From assembly GCF_004352915.1 (NCBI RefSeq), contig NZ_SJSY01000075.1, positions 496,001 through 560,000 on the forward strand: a stretch of DNA of 64,000 bases, read 5' to 3'. The notes under the pieces are model-generated. The model was given only the letters and a program-made list of their open reading frames with translations, did not search any database and was not told where the DNA came from. The stretch is from Flavobacterium zhairuonense. Its GTDB lineage: Bacteria; Bacteroidota; Bacteroidia; Flavobacteriales; Flavobacteriaceae. This document shows, in pieces, positions 13,705-23,480 of the stretch. The position numbers and the translations under genes are program-made. Position 1 is the first letter of the stretch. Every line of letters begins with the position of its first letter.

Positions 13705-14499
13705 ATGAGTATAGTTTATCGTGTAACAGAAATTTATATTTACCCAATTAAAAGTTTGGCAGGAATCAGTCTTACTTCTTCAAAAGCAGAAGAAATGGGA
13801 TTTGAAAATGACAGAAGATGGATGCTTATTGATGCAGAAAATCAAATGCTGACTCAGAGAGAACATCGCATTATGAGTCAGTTTTATCCGCAGATTTTAG
13901 ATGGAAAAATTGGCATTGCTTTTCAGGATCAAAAACATGAATTTTCTGTTGATGATTCTTGGGGAAACATAATTGAAGTTAATGTTTGGGATGATAAAAG
14001 TGAAGTTGTTGAGGTAAACCAAGAAACTTCAAAATGGTTTAGTCAGCACTTAGGTTTTGAGTGTAAATTAGTCAAAATATTAAGAAACGGGGCACGTAAA
14101 CACGAAAGTTCCAGATTAAAAGAAACCTTCAATGTAAGTTTGGCCGACGGTTATCCGTATCTTTTAATTGGCTCAAAAAGCCTGGATTTTCTGAACGATA
14201 AATTGGATGAAAAAATCACAATAAAAAGGTTTCGTCCCAACATTGTAGTAAGTAGTATAAATCCTCATGAAGAAGATGATTTTGCAACTTTTACAATTGG
14301 AGAAGTTCAGTTTAAAAACATAAAACCTTGCGGAAGATGCGTTATGGTTAACAATGATCCGGAAAACGGACGTTTAAAAAAAGAACCTCTAAAAACACTG
14401 AGCAAATACAGAAATGTAGATAATTCTGTTTTATTCGGAACTAATATTGTAAGCCTGAATTCGGGAATCATCAGCGTAGGCGATGAGGTTGTTTTTTAG
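13705..14499 (+). CDS. MOSC domain-containing protein
   Basis: 264-residue protein with an N-terminal MOSC beta-barrel domain (VTEIYIYPIKSLAGISL ... MGFENDRRWMLIDAENQMLTQREH) and a C-terminal MOSC domain (FNVSLADGYPYLLIGSKSLDFLN ... RFRPNIVV ... FKNIKPCGRCVMVNNDPENG). This matches the YcbX/mARC-like group, which carries molybdenum cofactor through the cysteine in KPCGRC and reduces N-hydroxylated compounds. Its end overlaps the convergent thiF end by 4 bases. Confidence 0.9.
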   Translation: MSIVYRVTEIYIYPIKSLAGISLTSSKAEEMGFENDRRWMLIDAENQMLTQREHRIMSQFYPQILDGKIGIAFQDQKHEFSVDDSWGNIIEVNVWDDKSEVVEVNQETSKWFSQHLGFECKLVKILRNGARKHESSRLKETFNVSLADGYPYLLIGSKSLDFLNDKLDEKITIKRFRPNIVVSSINPHEEDDFATFTIGEVQFKNIKPCGRCVMVNNDPENGRLKKEPLKTLSKYRNVDNSVLFGTNIVSLNSGIISVGDEVVF

Positions 14500-15206
14500 A
14501 AATTCAGCTTTGTAAAGTTCCAATTTAACGTATTTAAAATTATAATTTCGTTTCTTAAAGTAGGCAATTCCAAAATTAATTTGAGTGTTTCGTGCGCCAT
14601 GATATTGCCGATAATTCCGGGTAAAGTTCCCAAAACACCATTCAAATTGCAGTTCGGAACATCTTTTGGATCAGGCATTTCAGGAAATAAATCGCGAAGG
14701 TTTTTGCTTCCATTGTGATTAAAAACTGCAATTTGACCTTCAAATTTCAAAATGCTTCCATAAACCAAAGGTTTCCCTAGTTTCACGCAAGTATCATTAA
14801 CCAAATAACGAGTTGAAAAATTGTCTGAGCCATCAACAACAATATCATATTGTTCAATGATTTTTGAAGCATTTTCAGCAGTTAACTTTTCATTAATTGC
14901 AGCAGTTTCAATCAGCGGATTTAATTTTGAAACTACATCTTTTGCTACAATGGCTTTGTGTTGGCCAATTTCACTTTCAGTATATAAAATCTGTCGGTGT
15001 AGATTGTGAATTTCAATAGTATCAAAATCCATAATTCCGATAAAACCCACTCCGGCAGTAGCAATATATTGTAAAATTGGACAGCCCAAACCACCGGCTC
15101 CAATTACTAAAACGCGTGCTTTTTTTAGTTTTTCCTGACCTTCATCGCCAATTTCGGGAAGTATGGTTTGTCTGTTGTAACGAAGGAATTCTTGTATAAT
15201 ACTCAT
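14496..15206 (-). CDS. thiF: ThiF: adenylyltransferase activating ThiS
   Basis: 236-residue HesA/MoeB/ThiF protein. The ATP site is ARVLVIGAGGLGCPILQYIATAGVG near residues 29-53, followed by MDFDTIEIHNLHRQILY, the adenylate-forming core, and DGSDNFSTRYLVND. It adenylates the C-terminal glycine of ThiS for sulfur transfer. The paired zinc-binding CxxC motifs of many homologues are not evident. It is the last gene of the thi operon; thiS is at the far upstream end, and this placement supports ThiF over MoeB. Confidence 0.9.
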   Translation of the reverse strand: MSIIQEFLRYNRQTILPEIGDEGQEKLKKARVLVIGAGGLGCPILQYIATAGVGFIGIMDFDTIEIHNLHRQILYTESEIGQHKAIVAKDVVSKLNPLIETAAINEKLTAENASKIIEQYDIVVDGSDNFSTRYLVNDTCVKLGKPLVYGSILKFEGQIAVFNHNGSKNLRDLFPEMPDPKDVPNCNLNGVLGTLPGIIGNIMAHETLKLILELPTLRNEIIILNTLNWNFTKLNF

Positions 15207-15212
15207 TTTTTT

Positions 15213-15298
15213 AATTTTAGATTGTTGATTTTAGATTTTAGATTGATGAATAGTAGTGCAAAAAAATCTGAAATCTAAACTCTAAAATCTGAAATAAA
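15213..15298. repeat. AGATTTTAGATT inverted repeat between thiH and thiF
   Basis: TTTTAGATTGTTGATTTTAG and TTTTAGATTGA on one side face AATCTGAAATCTAAA and CTCTAAAATCTGAAAT on the other. It belongs to the simple dispersed intergenic repeats of this genome and extends into the 3' end of thiH. Confidence 0.55.
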
Positions 15299-16402
15299 AC
15301 TTTTATCCCAATCTTTCCAAACAGGTTCGTAGCCTGCCTTTTTTATGATTTTTGAAATTTCTTCGGCAGAACGTTCATCGCTGATTTCGAATTGTTCCAA
15401 AGATTGAGGATCAACGACATAACCGCCAGGATTTGTCTTAGAGCCAGCACTCATGCTCGTTACGCCAATAGGAATGATATTGTTTCTGAATTTTTCGTTT
15501 TCTCTTGTTGAAATGGAGATTTCTAAATCTTCGTTCCATAATCGGTAAGCACAAATTAATTGTGTTAGATCTTTATCATCCATTATAAAATTCGGTTCGA
15601 TGATTCCTTCAGCAGGACGAAGACGCGGAAATGAAACTGAATATTTTGTCTGCCAATATTTTTTTTGCAGATAATCTAAATGAAGCGCATTAAAGAAGCT
15701 GTCGGTTCTCCAATCCTCCAAACCTAATAAAACACCCAAACCAATTTTATGGATTCCAGCAGTTCCAATTCGGTCTGGAGTTTCTAGTCGATAATCGAAA
15801 TTTGATTTTTTTCCTTTTGTATGATACTTTTTGTAGACTTCCTGATGATAGGTTTCCTGATAAACTAAAACCGAATATACTCCAGCATCATGCAAACGTT
15901 CATAATCTTCAGTTGAAAGAGGCTGTACTTCAACGGAAATAATCGAAAATTCTTTTTTTATTAAGTTAATTGCATTCAGAAAATAATTGATGTTTACTGT
16001 GTAATTTGCTTCGCCTGTAACTAATAAAACGTGATCAAAACCAGTTTTTTTTAAGGCTTCGACTTCGAGTTTTATTTCAGCATCGGTCAAAGTTTTTCGC
16101 TTGATTTTATTGTCTAAACTGAAACCGCAATACGTACATATGTTTTGGCATTCGTTGCTCAGATAAAGTGGCGCATACATTTGAATGGTTTTTCCGAAAC
16201 GTTTTTTGGTGATTTCATGACATTTTTGTGCCATTTGCTCCAGATAATTTTGGGCGATAGGAGAAATCAAAATCAAAAAGTCGTCGAGATTGTATTTGGT
16301 TTTAGCCAAAGTTCGCTCGACCTCTTTTGATGTGGTTTTGTATATTCTGGATTGAATTTCATTCCAGTTATATTGCTCGAATATAGATTTGAATGTTTTC
16401 AT
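15275..16402 (-). CDS. thiH: ThiH: 2-iminoacetate synthase (radical SAM)
   Basis: 375-residue radical SAM lyase that cleaves tyrosine to dehydroglycine for thiazole formation. The cluster motif CxxxCxxC is in NECQNICTYCGFSLDN near residues 107-122. Further family blocks are LLVTGEANYTVNINYF, SVEVQPLSTEDYERLHDAGVYSVLVYQETYH, LGVLLGLEDWRTDSFF, and MSAGSKTNPGGY. In this operon it supplies the glycine imine to ThiG, so no ThiO is needed. It was probably next to thiG before insertion of the GxxExxY element. Confidence 0.96.
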   Translation of the reverse strand: MKTFKSIFEQYNWNEIQSRIYKTTSKEVERTLAKTKYNLDDFLILISPIAQNYLEQMAQKCHEITKKRFGKTIQMYAPLYLSNECQNICTYCGFSLDNKIKRKTLTDAEIKLEVEALKKTGFDHVLLVTGEANYTVNINYFLNAINLIKKEFSIISVEVQPLSTEDYERLHDAGVYSVLVYQETYHQEVYKKYHTKGKKSNFDYRLETPDRIGTAGIHKIGLGVLLGLEDWRTDSFFNALHLDYLQKKYWQTKYSVSFPRLRPAEGIIEPNFIMDDKDLTQLICAYRLWNEDLEISISTRENEKFRNNIIPIGVTSMSAGSKTNPGGYVVDPQSLEQFEISDERSAEEISKIIKKAGYEPVWKDWDKSFISDFRV

Positions 16403-16414
16403 TTTTTATTTTGG

Positions 16415-17005
16415 TTTCACGCAGATTTTGCAGATTTAAGCAGATTAAAAAGGATTTATTTTAATTTCTTTGAATCTAATCTACTTGATTTTAAATTTTG
16501 TTGGCAATTCGTTTAATGTCATTTAGAATATTCAATGTGTTGAAATTAACTAGTAAGCCTAATTTTTTCTTTGTTAATCTTAAGTAAGTTGCTATTTGTT
16601 TGTAATGTATTGGAGCTAATTCTTCGACAGATTTTAGTTCAATTATCACTTTATCCTCAACTAATAAATCGATTCTAAAAGCAGGATCTAATATTATTTC
16701 TTCATAATTAATAATAATTTCAACCTGCTTTTTGACTCCTAAGCCTAGTTGTTCAAGCTCGTAAAACAATGCACTCTCATAAACAGATTCAAATAATCCC
16801 GGCCCCAAATTATTATATACTTTAAAAATTGCTCCACGTATTAAATATGATATTTCATTTTCAGTCATAATTCTTTAGTTTTAAGTTTAACTTAAAATTA
16901 AAGAATTTTCTTTCTTTTTAAGAGTCGTTTTTATAGAAAATTTCTAGAGATAAACAAAAAATTAATCTGTTTTAATCTGCTTAAATCTGTAAAATCTGCG
17001 TGAAA
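16415..17005. mobile_element. GxxExxY cassette with 36-bp terminal inverted repeats
   Basis: The left end (16415-16450) starts TTTCACGCAGATTTTGCAG; the right end (16970-17005) finishes with TGTAAAATCTGCGTGAAA. The two 36-bp ends are complementary at 35 of 36 positions. The element holds one gene of 125 codons. Removing it would leave 20 bp between thiG and thiH, the tight spacing typical of the rest of the operon. No target duplication is obvious because the flanks are AT-rich. Confidence 0.85.
16491..16868 (-). CDS. GxxExxY protein (PD-(D/E)XK nuclease-like)
   Basis: 125-residue member of the GxxExxY family. The namesake motif GLFESVY is at residues 24-30. A nuclease-like core follows: Asp67 in FRIDLLVEDKVIIELKS with Glu77 and Lys79 forming the D-(x)n-ExK pattern of the PD-(D/E)XK fold. 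A helix with HYKQIATYLRLTKKKLGLLVNFN closes the domain, and Gln is in the usual QxxxY position. Biochemical function is not known. The gene sits inside a terminal-inverted-repeat element in the thi operon, which fits a mobile cassette rather than a thiamin enzyme. Confidence 0.9.
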   Translation of the reverse strand: MTENEISYLIRGAIFKVYNNLGPGLFESVYESALFYELEQLGLGVKKQVEIIINYEEIILDPAFRIDLLVEDKVIIELKSVEELAPIHYKQIATYLRLTKKKLGLLVNFNTLNILNDIKRIANKI

Positions 17006-17013
17006 TAAAAATT

Positions 17014-17790
17014 TTATTCAAAAAGAAAAGAAGTCAACGGGCTAGAAGCAGAAGCATAATTTTGTTGATTAGCAACTTTAGCCTCAAAAGCTTTTCTTCC
17101 AGCAGTAACGGCATCCTTAAAAGCCTCAGCCATTAATTTGGGGTTTCCAGCAACGGCAATTGCCGTGTTGACCAAAACAGCATCGGCACCAATTTCCATT
17201 GCTTTTGCAGCATCAGAAGGAGCGCCAATTCCTGCATCGACAATAACCGGGACATTGCTTTGTTCAATAATGATTTCGAGAAAATCAATTGTTTTCAAAC
17301 CTTTATTACTGCCAATTGGCGAACCCAAAGGCATAACTGCTGAAGTTCCAGCGCTTTCTAAATGTTTGCACAAAACAGGATCAGCATGAATGTAAGGCAG
17401 AACAATGAAGCCTAATTTAGCTAGTTCTTCGGTAGCTTTTAAAGTTTCAATAGGATCTGGCATTAAATATTTCGGATCTGGATGAATTTCTAATTTTACC
17501 CAATTGGTTTCTAAAGCTTCACGAGCCAGTTGCGCGGCAAAAACAGCTTCTTTTGCATTTCGTGCTCCAGATGTATTTGGTAGTAAATTGATATTTGGAT
17601 GTTTTAAATGCGATAAAATAGCATCTGTATCTGTTTCTAAATCAATGCGTTTTAATGCAACTGTAACCAATTCGCTTTCTGAAGCTAAAATTGCTTCTTC
17701 CATTTCTTCATTCGAACCAAATTTTCCTGTTCCGAGAAAGAGTCTGGATTTAAAGGCTCTATCTCCTATATTAAGCAATGATGTTTGCAT
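17014..17790 (-). CDS. thiG: ThiG: thiazole synthase
   Basis: 258-residue TIM-barrel enzyme that assembles thiazole phosphate from DXP, dehydroglycine and ThiS thiocarboxylate. Blocks include [77 protein letters not shown] and [33 protein letters not shown]. The Schiff-base lysine is expected in VKLEIH. Start taken at ATG 17790; an in-frame ATG at 17802 is also possible. It overlaps the upstream thiE by about 20 bases. Confidence 0.96.
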   Translation of the reverse strand: MQTSLLNIGDRAFKSRLFLGTGKFGSNEEMEEAILASESELVTVALKRIDLETDTDAILSHLKHPNINLLPNTSGARNAKEAVFAAQLAREALETNWVKLEIHPDPKYLMPDPIETLKATEELAKLGFIVLPYIHADPVLCKHLESAGTSAVMPLGSPIGSNKGLKTIDFLEIIIEQSNVPVIVDAGIGAPSDAAKAMEIGADAVLVNTAIAVAGNPKLMAEAFKDAVTAGRKAFEAKVANQQNYASASSPLTSFLFE

Positions 17791-18409
17791 ATAATTTTTC
17801 ATTTAATTGTTGAACTAATTTTTCTTTATCATCACTTTCGGTAATGATTCCAGAAACGGCAATTCCAAAAATTCCAGTTTCCATTAACGGACTTACATCG
17901 CGTAATGTGATGCCTCCAATGGCATAAACAGGAATTTCGATTTTATTTTTTTTTAGTTTCTGAAGGATTTCAAAATAGCCAGATAAACCTAAAATCGGAC
18001 TTAGTTTTTCTTTTGTAGCTGTAAATCTGAAAGGGCCTAAACCAATATAATTGCAGCCGTTTTTAACATGATTTTGAATGTCTTCAAAAGTATTGGCAGT
18101 TCCGCCAATGATTTTTGTAGAACCTAAAATCGCTCGTGCTTCGTCAATTTTTGTATCGGTTAAACCAAGATGAACTCCATCTGCAGCAATTTGTTTGGCA
18201 AGATATAGATCATCATTGACAATAAAATTGGCGAGATATTCTTCGCATAAAAGTTTTACTGCTTCTGCTAAAGTATAGGTGTTTTTGGAAGTTTGGTTTT
18301 TGAAACGCATTTGCACCCATTTGCATCCGGCGTCAAGAGCCTGATGAATATTGCGTAATTGTTCGTCGATTGTTTCGCCTTGTGAAATGTATTGCAGTTT
18401 GTTATACAT
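17771..18409 (-). CDS. thiE: ThiE: thiamine phosphate synthase
   Basis: 212-residue TIM-barrel enzyme coupling HMP-PP and thiazole phosphate. Recognisable pieces are WVQMRFKN near residue 35, [24 protein letters not shown] near 61-84, [33 protein letters not shown], and [28 protein letters not shown]. It retains the NDD diphosphate/metal motif that the second homologue upstream lacks, so this is probably the active synthase. It overlaps thiD by 8 bases. Confidence 0.94.
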   Translation of the reverse strand: MYNKLQYISQGETIDEQLRNIHQALDAGCKWVQMRFKNQTSKNTYTLAEAVKLLCEEYLANFIVNDDLYLAKQIAADGVHLGLTDTKIDEARAILGSTKIIGGTANTFEDIQNHVKNGCNYIGLGPFRFTATKEKLSPILGLSGYFEILQKLKKNKIEIPVYAIGGITLRDVSPLMETGIFGIAVSGIITESDDKEKLVQQLNEKLYANIIA

Positions 18410-19154
18410 AATGATATCCGATTAAGGTTGATGTTGAGCTCAGGTATTTTTCTATGTAGGTTTTGGCATTTTTACAAGCCACTTCTAAAGGTTGATTTAG
18501 GGCTAAATTGGAAGCAATTGCAGAAGCAAGCACACAGCCGGAACCGTGTTTTTCAGAACAGTATTTTTCTGATGGAAATAAATCGATAATTTCATTTTTC
18601 AAGAACAATTGATCTTTTCCTATTGCATTTAAATTATGGCCGCCTTTTAGTAAAATTGCTGTTGAAATTTCGTTTTCAATCCAAAGATTTTCTTTTATAA
18701 AACCGGGAAGCAATTGTTCGATTTCGATATGATTTGGCGTAATCAAATCGATTTTTGATAGAATTTTGAGCAGATCAGAATGATCTTCAATATTTAAAAA
18801 ATCAAATTCTGTAGTCGATTTTAAAACCGGATCCCAAACAATTTGAGTTGAAGGAGAAAGTAATTTTATAGTCGAAAGAATTCGGTTCAAATAATGTAAA
18901 GAAGGAACAATCCCAATTTTTACTGCGGTGATTTTATAGCTTAAAAATAGCGTTTCGATCGATCGGATAACAAAGCTTAAATTGATCCATTGAATTTCAT
19001 AAAATTTATTTTCTGTCTGAATAGTATTAGCCGTTGCAATAGCAAAGCCAGAAACTTTATGCTGTTCAAATGTTTTGATATCAGCCAAAATTCCAGCGCC
19101 TCCAGACGGATCTAAACCTGCGATTGTAAGTACGAAAGGACGATTTTCTGACAT
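18402..19154 (-). CDS. thiD: ThiD: hydroxymethylpyrimidine (phosphate) kinase
   Basis: 250-residue ribokinase-like enzyme phosphorylating HMP and HMP-P. N-terminal LTIAGLDPSGGAGILADIKTFEQHKVSGFAIATANTIQTEN holds the substrate site; ITPNHIEIEQLLPG and LLKGGHNL are also present. The C-terminal HGSGCVLASAIASNLA carries the anion hole and catalytic cysteine/glycine loop. A little shorter than E. coli ThiD but complete. It overlaps the thiE-like gene by 43 bases. Confidence 0.94.
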   Translation of the reverse strand: MSENRPFVLTIAGLDPSGGAGILADIKTFEQHKVSGFAIATANTIQTENKFYEIQWINLSFVIRSIETLFLSYKITAVKIGIVPSLHYLNRILSTIKLLSPSTQIVWDPVLKSTTEFDFLNIEDHSDLLKILSKIDLITPNHIEIEQLLPGFIKENLWIENEISTAILLKGGHNLNAIGKDQLFLKNEIIDLFPSEKYCSEKHGSGCVLASAIASNLALNQPLEVACKNAKTYIEKYLSSTSTLIGYHYV

Positions 19155-19723
19155 AATTTAAATTCGGTTAATGGTTTTTTGTTGTTCCAAATAGCTCCTA
19201 AAAGGGCAATATCATCAAAGCCATTTTTTAATGTTGTTTGAATGTTGTTTGAATCAATTCCGCCTAAAGCGACAACTTTTGTTTTATGATTTGTTCTTGA
19301 TTTTATTTCTTCAAAAAGATCAGTTTTTGGCAAATAATTTTCCTTTGAAATACTTTTGAAAACGGGACTTAGAAATGCATAATCAAAATCATTTTTTAAT
19401 GAATTAAAATCTGTAATTGAATGTGTTGATGTTGATTTATACCTACAAGATTTTGGAAGCCCTGCAGGAAAATCCGAATCGATTTTCCTTTCTTTTTCAG
19501 AAAAATGAAATCGGTTAATTCCAAAATCTTCTGCTAAAGAATGATGACTATGCAAAACCAAATTAGAACGAAATTCCAATTTTATCTGATGAATAAACTG
19601 CGCCATTTCTAATTCTAAAAAATCAGGTTTTCTGATATGAAGCAATGACAATCCTTCCTCCAATAAAAAATGAAGGATGTCAATTTCATCTTCAGCATAA
19701 AAAGGATTCGTAATCACAATCAT
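19112..19723 (-). CDS. ThiE/TenI-like protein
   Basis: 203-residue TIM-barrel protein of the thiamine phosphate synthase superfamily. It has LLHIRKPDFLELEM near residues 27-40, HSHHSLAEDFGINRFHFSEKE, FDYAFLSPVFKSISKENY, and VVALGGIDSNNIQTTLKNGFDDIALLGAIW. The NDD motif of true ThiE is replaced by HSHHSLA, so it more likely acts as a TenI-like thiazole tautomerase that aromatises the ThiG product. That assignment rests on family comparison and operon position. Confidence 0.8.
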   Translation of the reverse strand: MIVITNPFYAEDEIDILHFLLEEGLSLLHIRKPDFLELEMAQFIHQIKLEFRSNLVLHSHHSLAEDFGINRFHFSEKERKIDSDFPAGLPKSCRYKSTSTHSITDFNSLKNDFDYAFLSPVFKSISKENYLPKTDLFEEIKSRTNHKTKVVALGGIDSNNIQTTLKNGFDDIALLGAIWNNKKPLTEFKLCQKIVLSYLQSQV

Positions 19724-19729
19724 TTGAAA

Positions 19730-19812
19730 AAAGTATTAAGTATTAGGATGAAAGTATTAAGAGTTTGCAGATTTTCAATCTTAATACTTAATACTACCAT
19801 CTTAATACTTTT
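19730..19812. repeat. Dispersed AAGTATTAAG / CTTAATACTT inverted repeat, second copy
   Basis: AAGTATTAAGTATTAGGATG and AAAGTATTAAGAG face CTTAATACTTAATACTACC and CTTAATACTT. Same word content as 6131-6205. It fills the spacer between thiC and the thiE-like gene. Confidence 0.7.
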
Positions 19813-19813
19813 G

Positions 19814-21649
<1,836 letters not shown>

Positions 21650-21703
21650 TCAGGTTTCACGTTTCAAGTTGATTGTGTTTGCGTTTAATAACAGCGTTTT
21701 TCT

Positions 21704-21729
21704 GTAGAGGCGCACAGCAGTGCGTCTAC
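21704..21729. repeat. GTAGAGGCGCAC palindromic repeat, copy 1
   Basis: GTAGAGGCGCAC, AGCA, GTGCGTCTAC, a GC-rich palindrome in an AT-rich spacer between thiS and thiC. A closely related copy is at 36235-36258. Confidence 0.7.
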
Positions 21730-21762
21730 GTCTTGTATTTAATTGGAATTTGGAATTTATTT

Positions 21763-21969
21763 TTAACCTCCCTGCGTAGCAGAAATAATGAGGATTTCGT
21801 CAGTTTCTTGTATGAGGAATTCGTTCCAATTGGTTTTTGGAACAACAGTGTTGTTGACAGCAACGGCGATTCCGTTTTGTTTGTGCGGAATTTCGAGATC
21901 GAGCAATGATTGAACGCTTAGTGTTTCAGCATTGAATTGTTTGGTTTGTTGATTGATTTTTAGTTCCAT
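21763..21969 (-). CDS. thiS: ThiS: sulfur-carrier protein
   Basis: 68-residue ubiquitin-like sulfur carrier ending in the required Gly-Gly (ISATQGG). It begins with a beta strand [12 protein letters not shown] and contains [30 protein letters not shown]. ThiF adenylates the tail and ThiG uses the resulting thiocarboxylate. It is the first gene after the riboswitch, and its start codon lies within a leader hairpin. Confidence 0.95.
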   Translation of the reverse strand: MELKINQQTKQFNAETLSVQSLLDLEIPHKQNGIAVAVNNTVVPKTNWNEFLIQETDEILIISATQGG

Positions 21970-22009
21970 TCCTTGTTGAGTTTAGTGTATAGATACACCT
22001 TAGGAATGG
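21966..22009 (-). promoter_or_regulatory. Hairpin covering the thiS start codon
   Basis: On the minus strand CCATTCCT (22009-22002) pairs with AGGAATGG (21973-21966), whose ATG is the thiS start. An inner stem ATACAC/GTGTAT pair (21985-21998) extends it. The hairpin follows the TPP aptamer, consistent with control of ribosome access. Confidence 0.6.
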
Positions 22010-22048
22010 CTACAATGACGCATAGAAATGCGTTCAAGAAGTCATCTT

Positions 22049-22128
22049 ACTTTTCCCTACGCTAGTATGAACTAGATCAGGTTCAGAGGGTAAAATCTCA
22101 GCCTGCGCGATGCAGACACCCCTAAAGT
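22049..22128 (-). promoter_or_regulatory. TPP riboswitch (THI element) of the thi operon
   Basis: On the minus strand: AGGGGTGTCTGC, GGCTGAGATTTTACCC, CTGAACCTGATCTAG, then TAGCGTAGGGA, all THI-box blocks in order. P1 is ACTTT paired with AAAGT at the two ends. It lies directly downstream of a TAnnTTTG promoter and upstream of thiS. Confidence 0.96.
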
Positions 22129-22134
22129 GTGAAG

Positions 22135-22142
22135 CAAATATA
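22135..22142 (-). promoter_or_regulatory. -7 element of the thi operon
   Basis: Minus-strand TATATTTG, identical to the element upstream of the other TPP riboswitch at 6211, and 6 bases from the aptamer. Confidence 0.65.
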
Positions 22143-22217
22143 TGTATTTTTTGTTTAAAAGTTTCAGGTTTCAAGTTTCAGGTTCAAAAAAAATGGAAAC
22201 TGCGACTTAAAACGGGA

Positions 22218-22790
22218 CTATTTTCCCTTTCGAATAAAGCAATCTTCCGTATGGTCATTGACCATTCCGGTGGCTTGCATGTGCGCGTAAATAACGGTTG
22301 AACCAACGAATTTAAAACCTCTTTTTTTTAAATCTTTACTGATTTCATCTGAAAGTGGAGTAGTAGCTGGAGCATCTTTTGAATTTTTCAGATTGTTTAT
22401 GATTGGTTTTCCATCGGTGTATTTCCAGATGTAATCAGAGAAAGTTCCAAATTCTTCCTGAACTTTCATAAAAGCTTGGGCATTTGTAACAGCCGCTTTA
22501 ATTTTGAGTTTGTTCCGAATAATTCCGGTGTTCTGCATCAGTTCTTCAATTTTTTCTTCAGAATATTGAGCTACTTTTTTATAATCAAAATGATTAAAAG
22601 CGTTTCTGAAATTTTCTCTTTTATTTAAAATCGTAATCCAACTCAAGCCAGCCTGAAAAGTCTCCAAAATTAAGAATTCAAAAAGAGTTGGATCATCATA
22701 AACCGGAACACCCCATTCTTCGTCATGGTATTTTTTATATAAATCACTGGAAGTACACCAGCTGCATCGAGTAACATTTTCATTTTCCAT
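22218..22790 (-). CDS. tag: DNA-3-methyladenine glycosylase I
   Basis: 190-residue Tag-family glycosylase removing 3-methyladenine. The N-terminal RCSWCTSSDLYKKYHDEEWGVPVYDD contributes a zinc ligand cysteine and the substrate pocket. LFEFLILETFQAGLSWITILNKRENFR and FVGSTVIYAHMQATGMVNDHTEDCF complete the fold, with C-terminal His and Cys zinc ligands in NDHTEDC. The start overlaps the stop of the upstream lipoprotein gene (TAATG). Confidence 0.95.
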   Translation of the reverse strand: MENENVTRCSWCTSSDLYKKYHDEEWGVPVYDDPTLFEFLILETFQAGLSWITILNKRENFRNAFNHFDYKKVAQYSEEKIEELMQNTGIIRNKLKIKAAVTNAQAFMKVQEEFGTFSDYIWKYTDGKPIINNLKNSKDAPATTPLSDEISKDLKKRGFKFVGSTVIYAHMQATGMVNDHTEDCFIRKGK

Positions 22791-23467
22791 TATCTTCCAA
22801 TTTGCCAGCTATAGCCTTTTACACTTGGTATATAAGCAGAACGCCCAACGATCACCAAATCATTATAAATTTTACGGTTGTATTTTATGCCGATAGCATT
22901 GCCAGACATATACATTTTATTGGCTTTGAATTTTACTTTCATTTTGCCGTCTTCAAGTTCGGCATCTGATACTTTTTCGACAAGCCAAGTTGACTTCCAT
23001 TTCACAGATAACTCATTTTCGGCAGTTTTAGTAACACTTTTTACCAATTTTACGGCTTCCTCAGGAATTTCAAAGTTTTGTGTAAGTTCTTTTTGTGTCA
23101 TTGTTTGTCCCATTTTGCACTTATCGAGAATCTTTCTGATATTAACAAAATTCAGCAATTTGTCGTTTGCTTCTTTTTTGATATCAATAGCAGTATTTTT
23201 TGGTTTGCTTTCAAGATCAGGAGAAGGAGTTATGGTAATGGCGTTTTTTACCGCAAAAGCAGTTTGATTTGCGGCTGTTCTTTTTGTTCCAATTTCCTTT
23301 GGCGCCTTGATGTTTTTTGATGAAATTTTCACTCCTTTTTTAACTGGCGCGGGGGTTAACATATTTACGGGTGTGATTATTTTTTTAGGTGGTTTTTTTT
23401 CATCATTTCCACAACTAAAAAAGAAACATGTTAATGCGAATAAAATAAGTAAGCTAACATTTTTCAT
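22790..23467 (-). CDS. Lipoprotein of unknown function
   Basis: 225-residue lipoprotein: signal MKNVSLLILFALTCFFFSC with lipobox cysteine at 19. A low-complexity Lys/Pro/Thr-rich linker (about residues 24-100) precedes a compact C-terminal domain of about 120 residues ending in YIPSVKGYSWQIGR. No family recognised. Its 3' end is coupled to tag, but a shared role is not apparent. Confidence 0.8.
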   Translation of the reverse strand: MKNVSLLILFALTCFFFSCGNDEKKPPKKIITPVNMLTPAPVKKGVKISSKNIKAPKEIGTKRTAANQTAFAVKNAITITPSPDLESKPKNTAIDIKKEANDKLLNFVNIRKILDKCKMGQTMTQKELTQNFEIPEEAVKLVKSVTKTAENELSVKWKSTWLVEKVSDAELEDGKMKVKFKANKMYMSGNAIGIKYNRKIYNDLVIVGRSAYIPSVKGYSWQIGR

Positions 23468-23480
23468 AACCCAGATGTTT

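Noticed and set aside
15207-15298. The inverted repeat between thiH and thiF as an attenuator
   Set aside because: It consists of simple AGATTTTAGATT words of the dispersed repeat type, extends into thiH and lacks a T-run.
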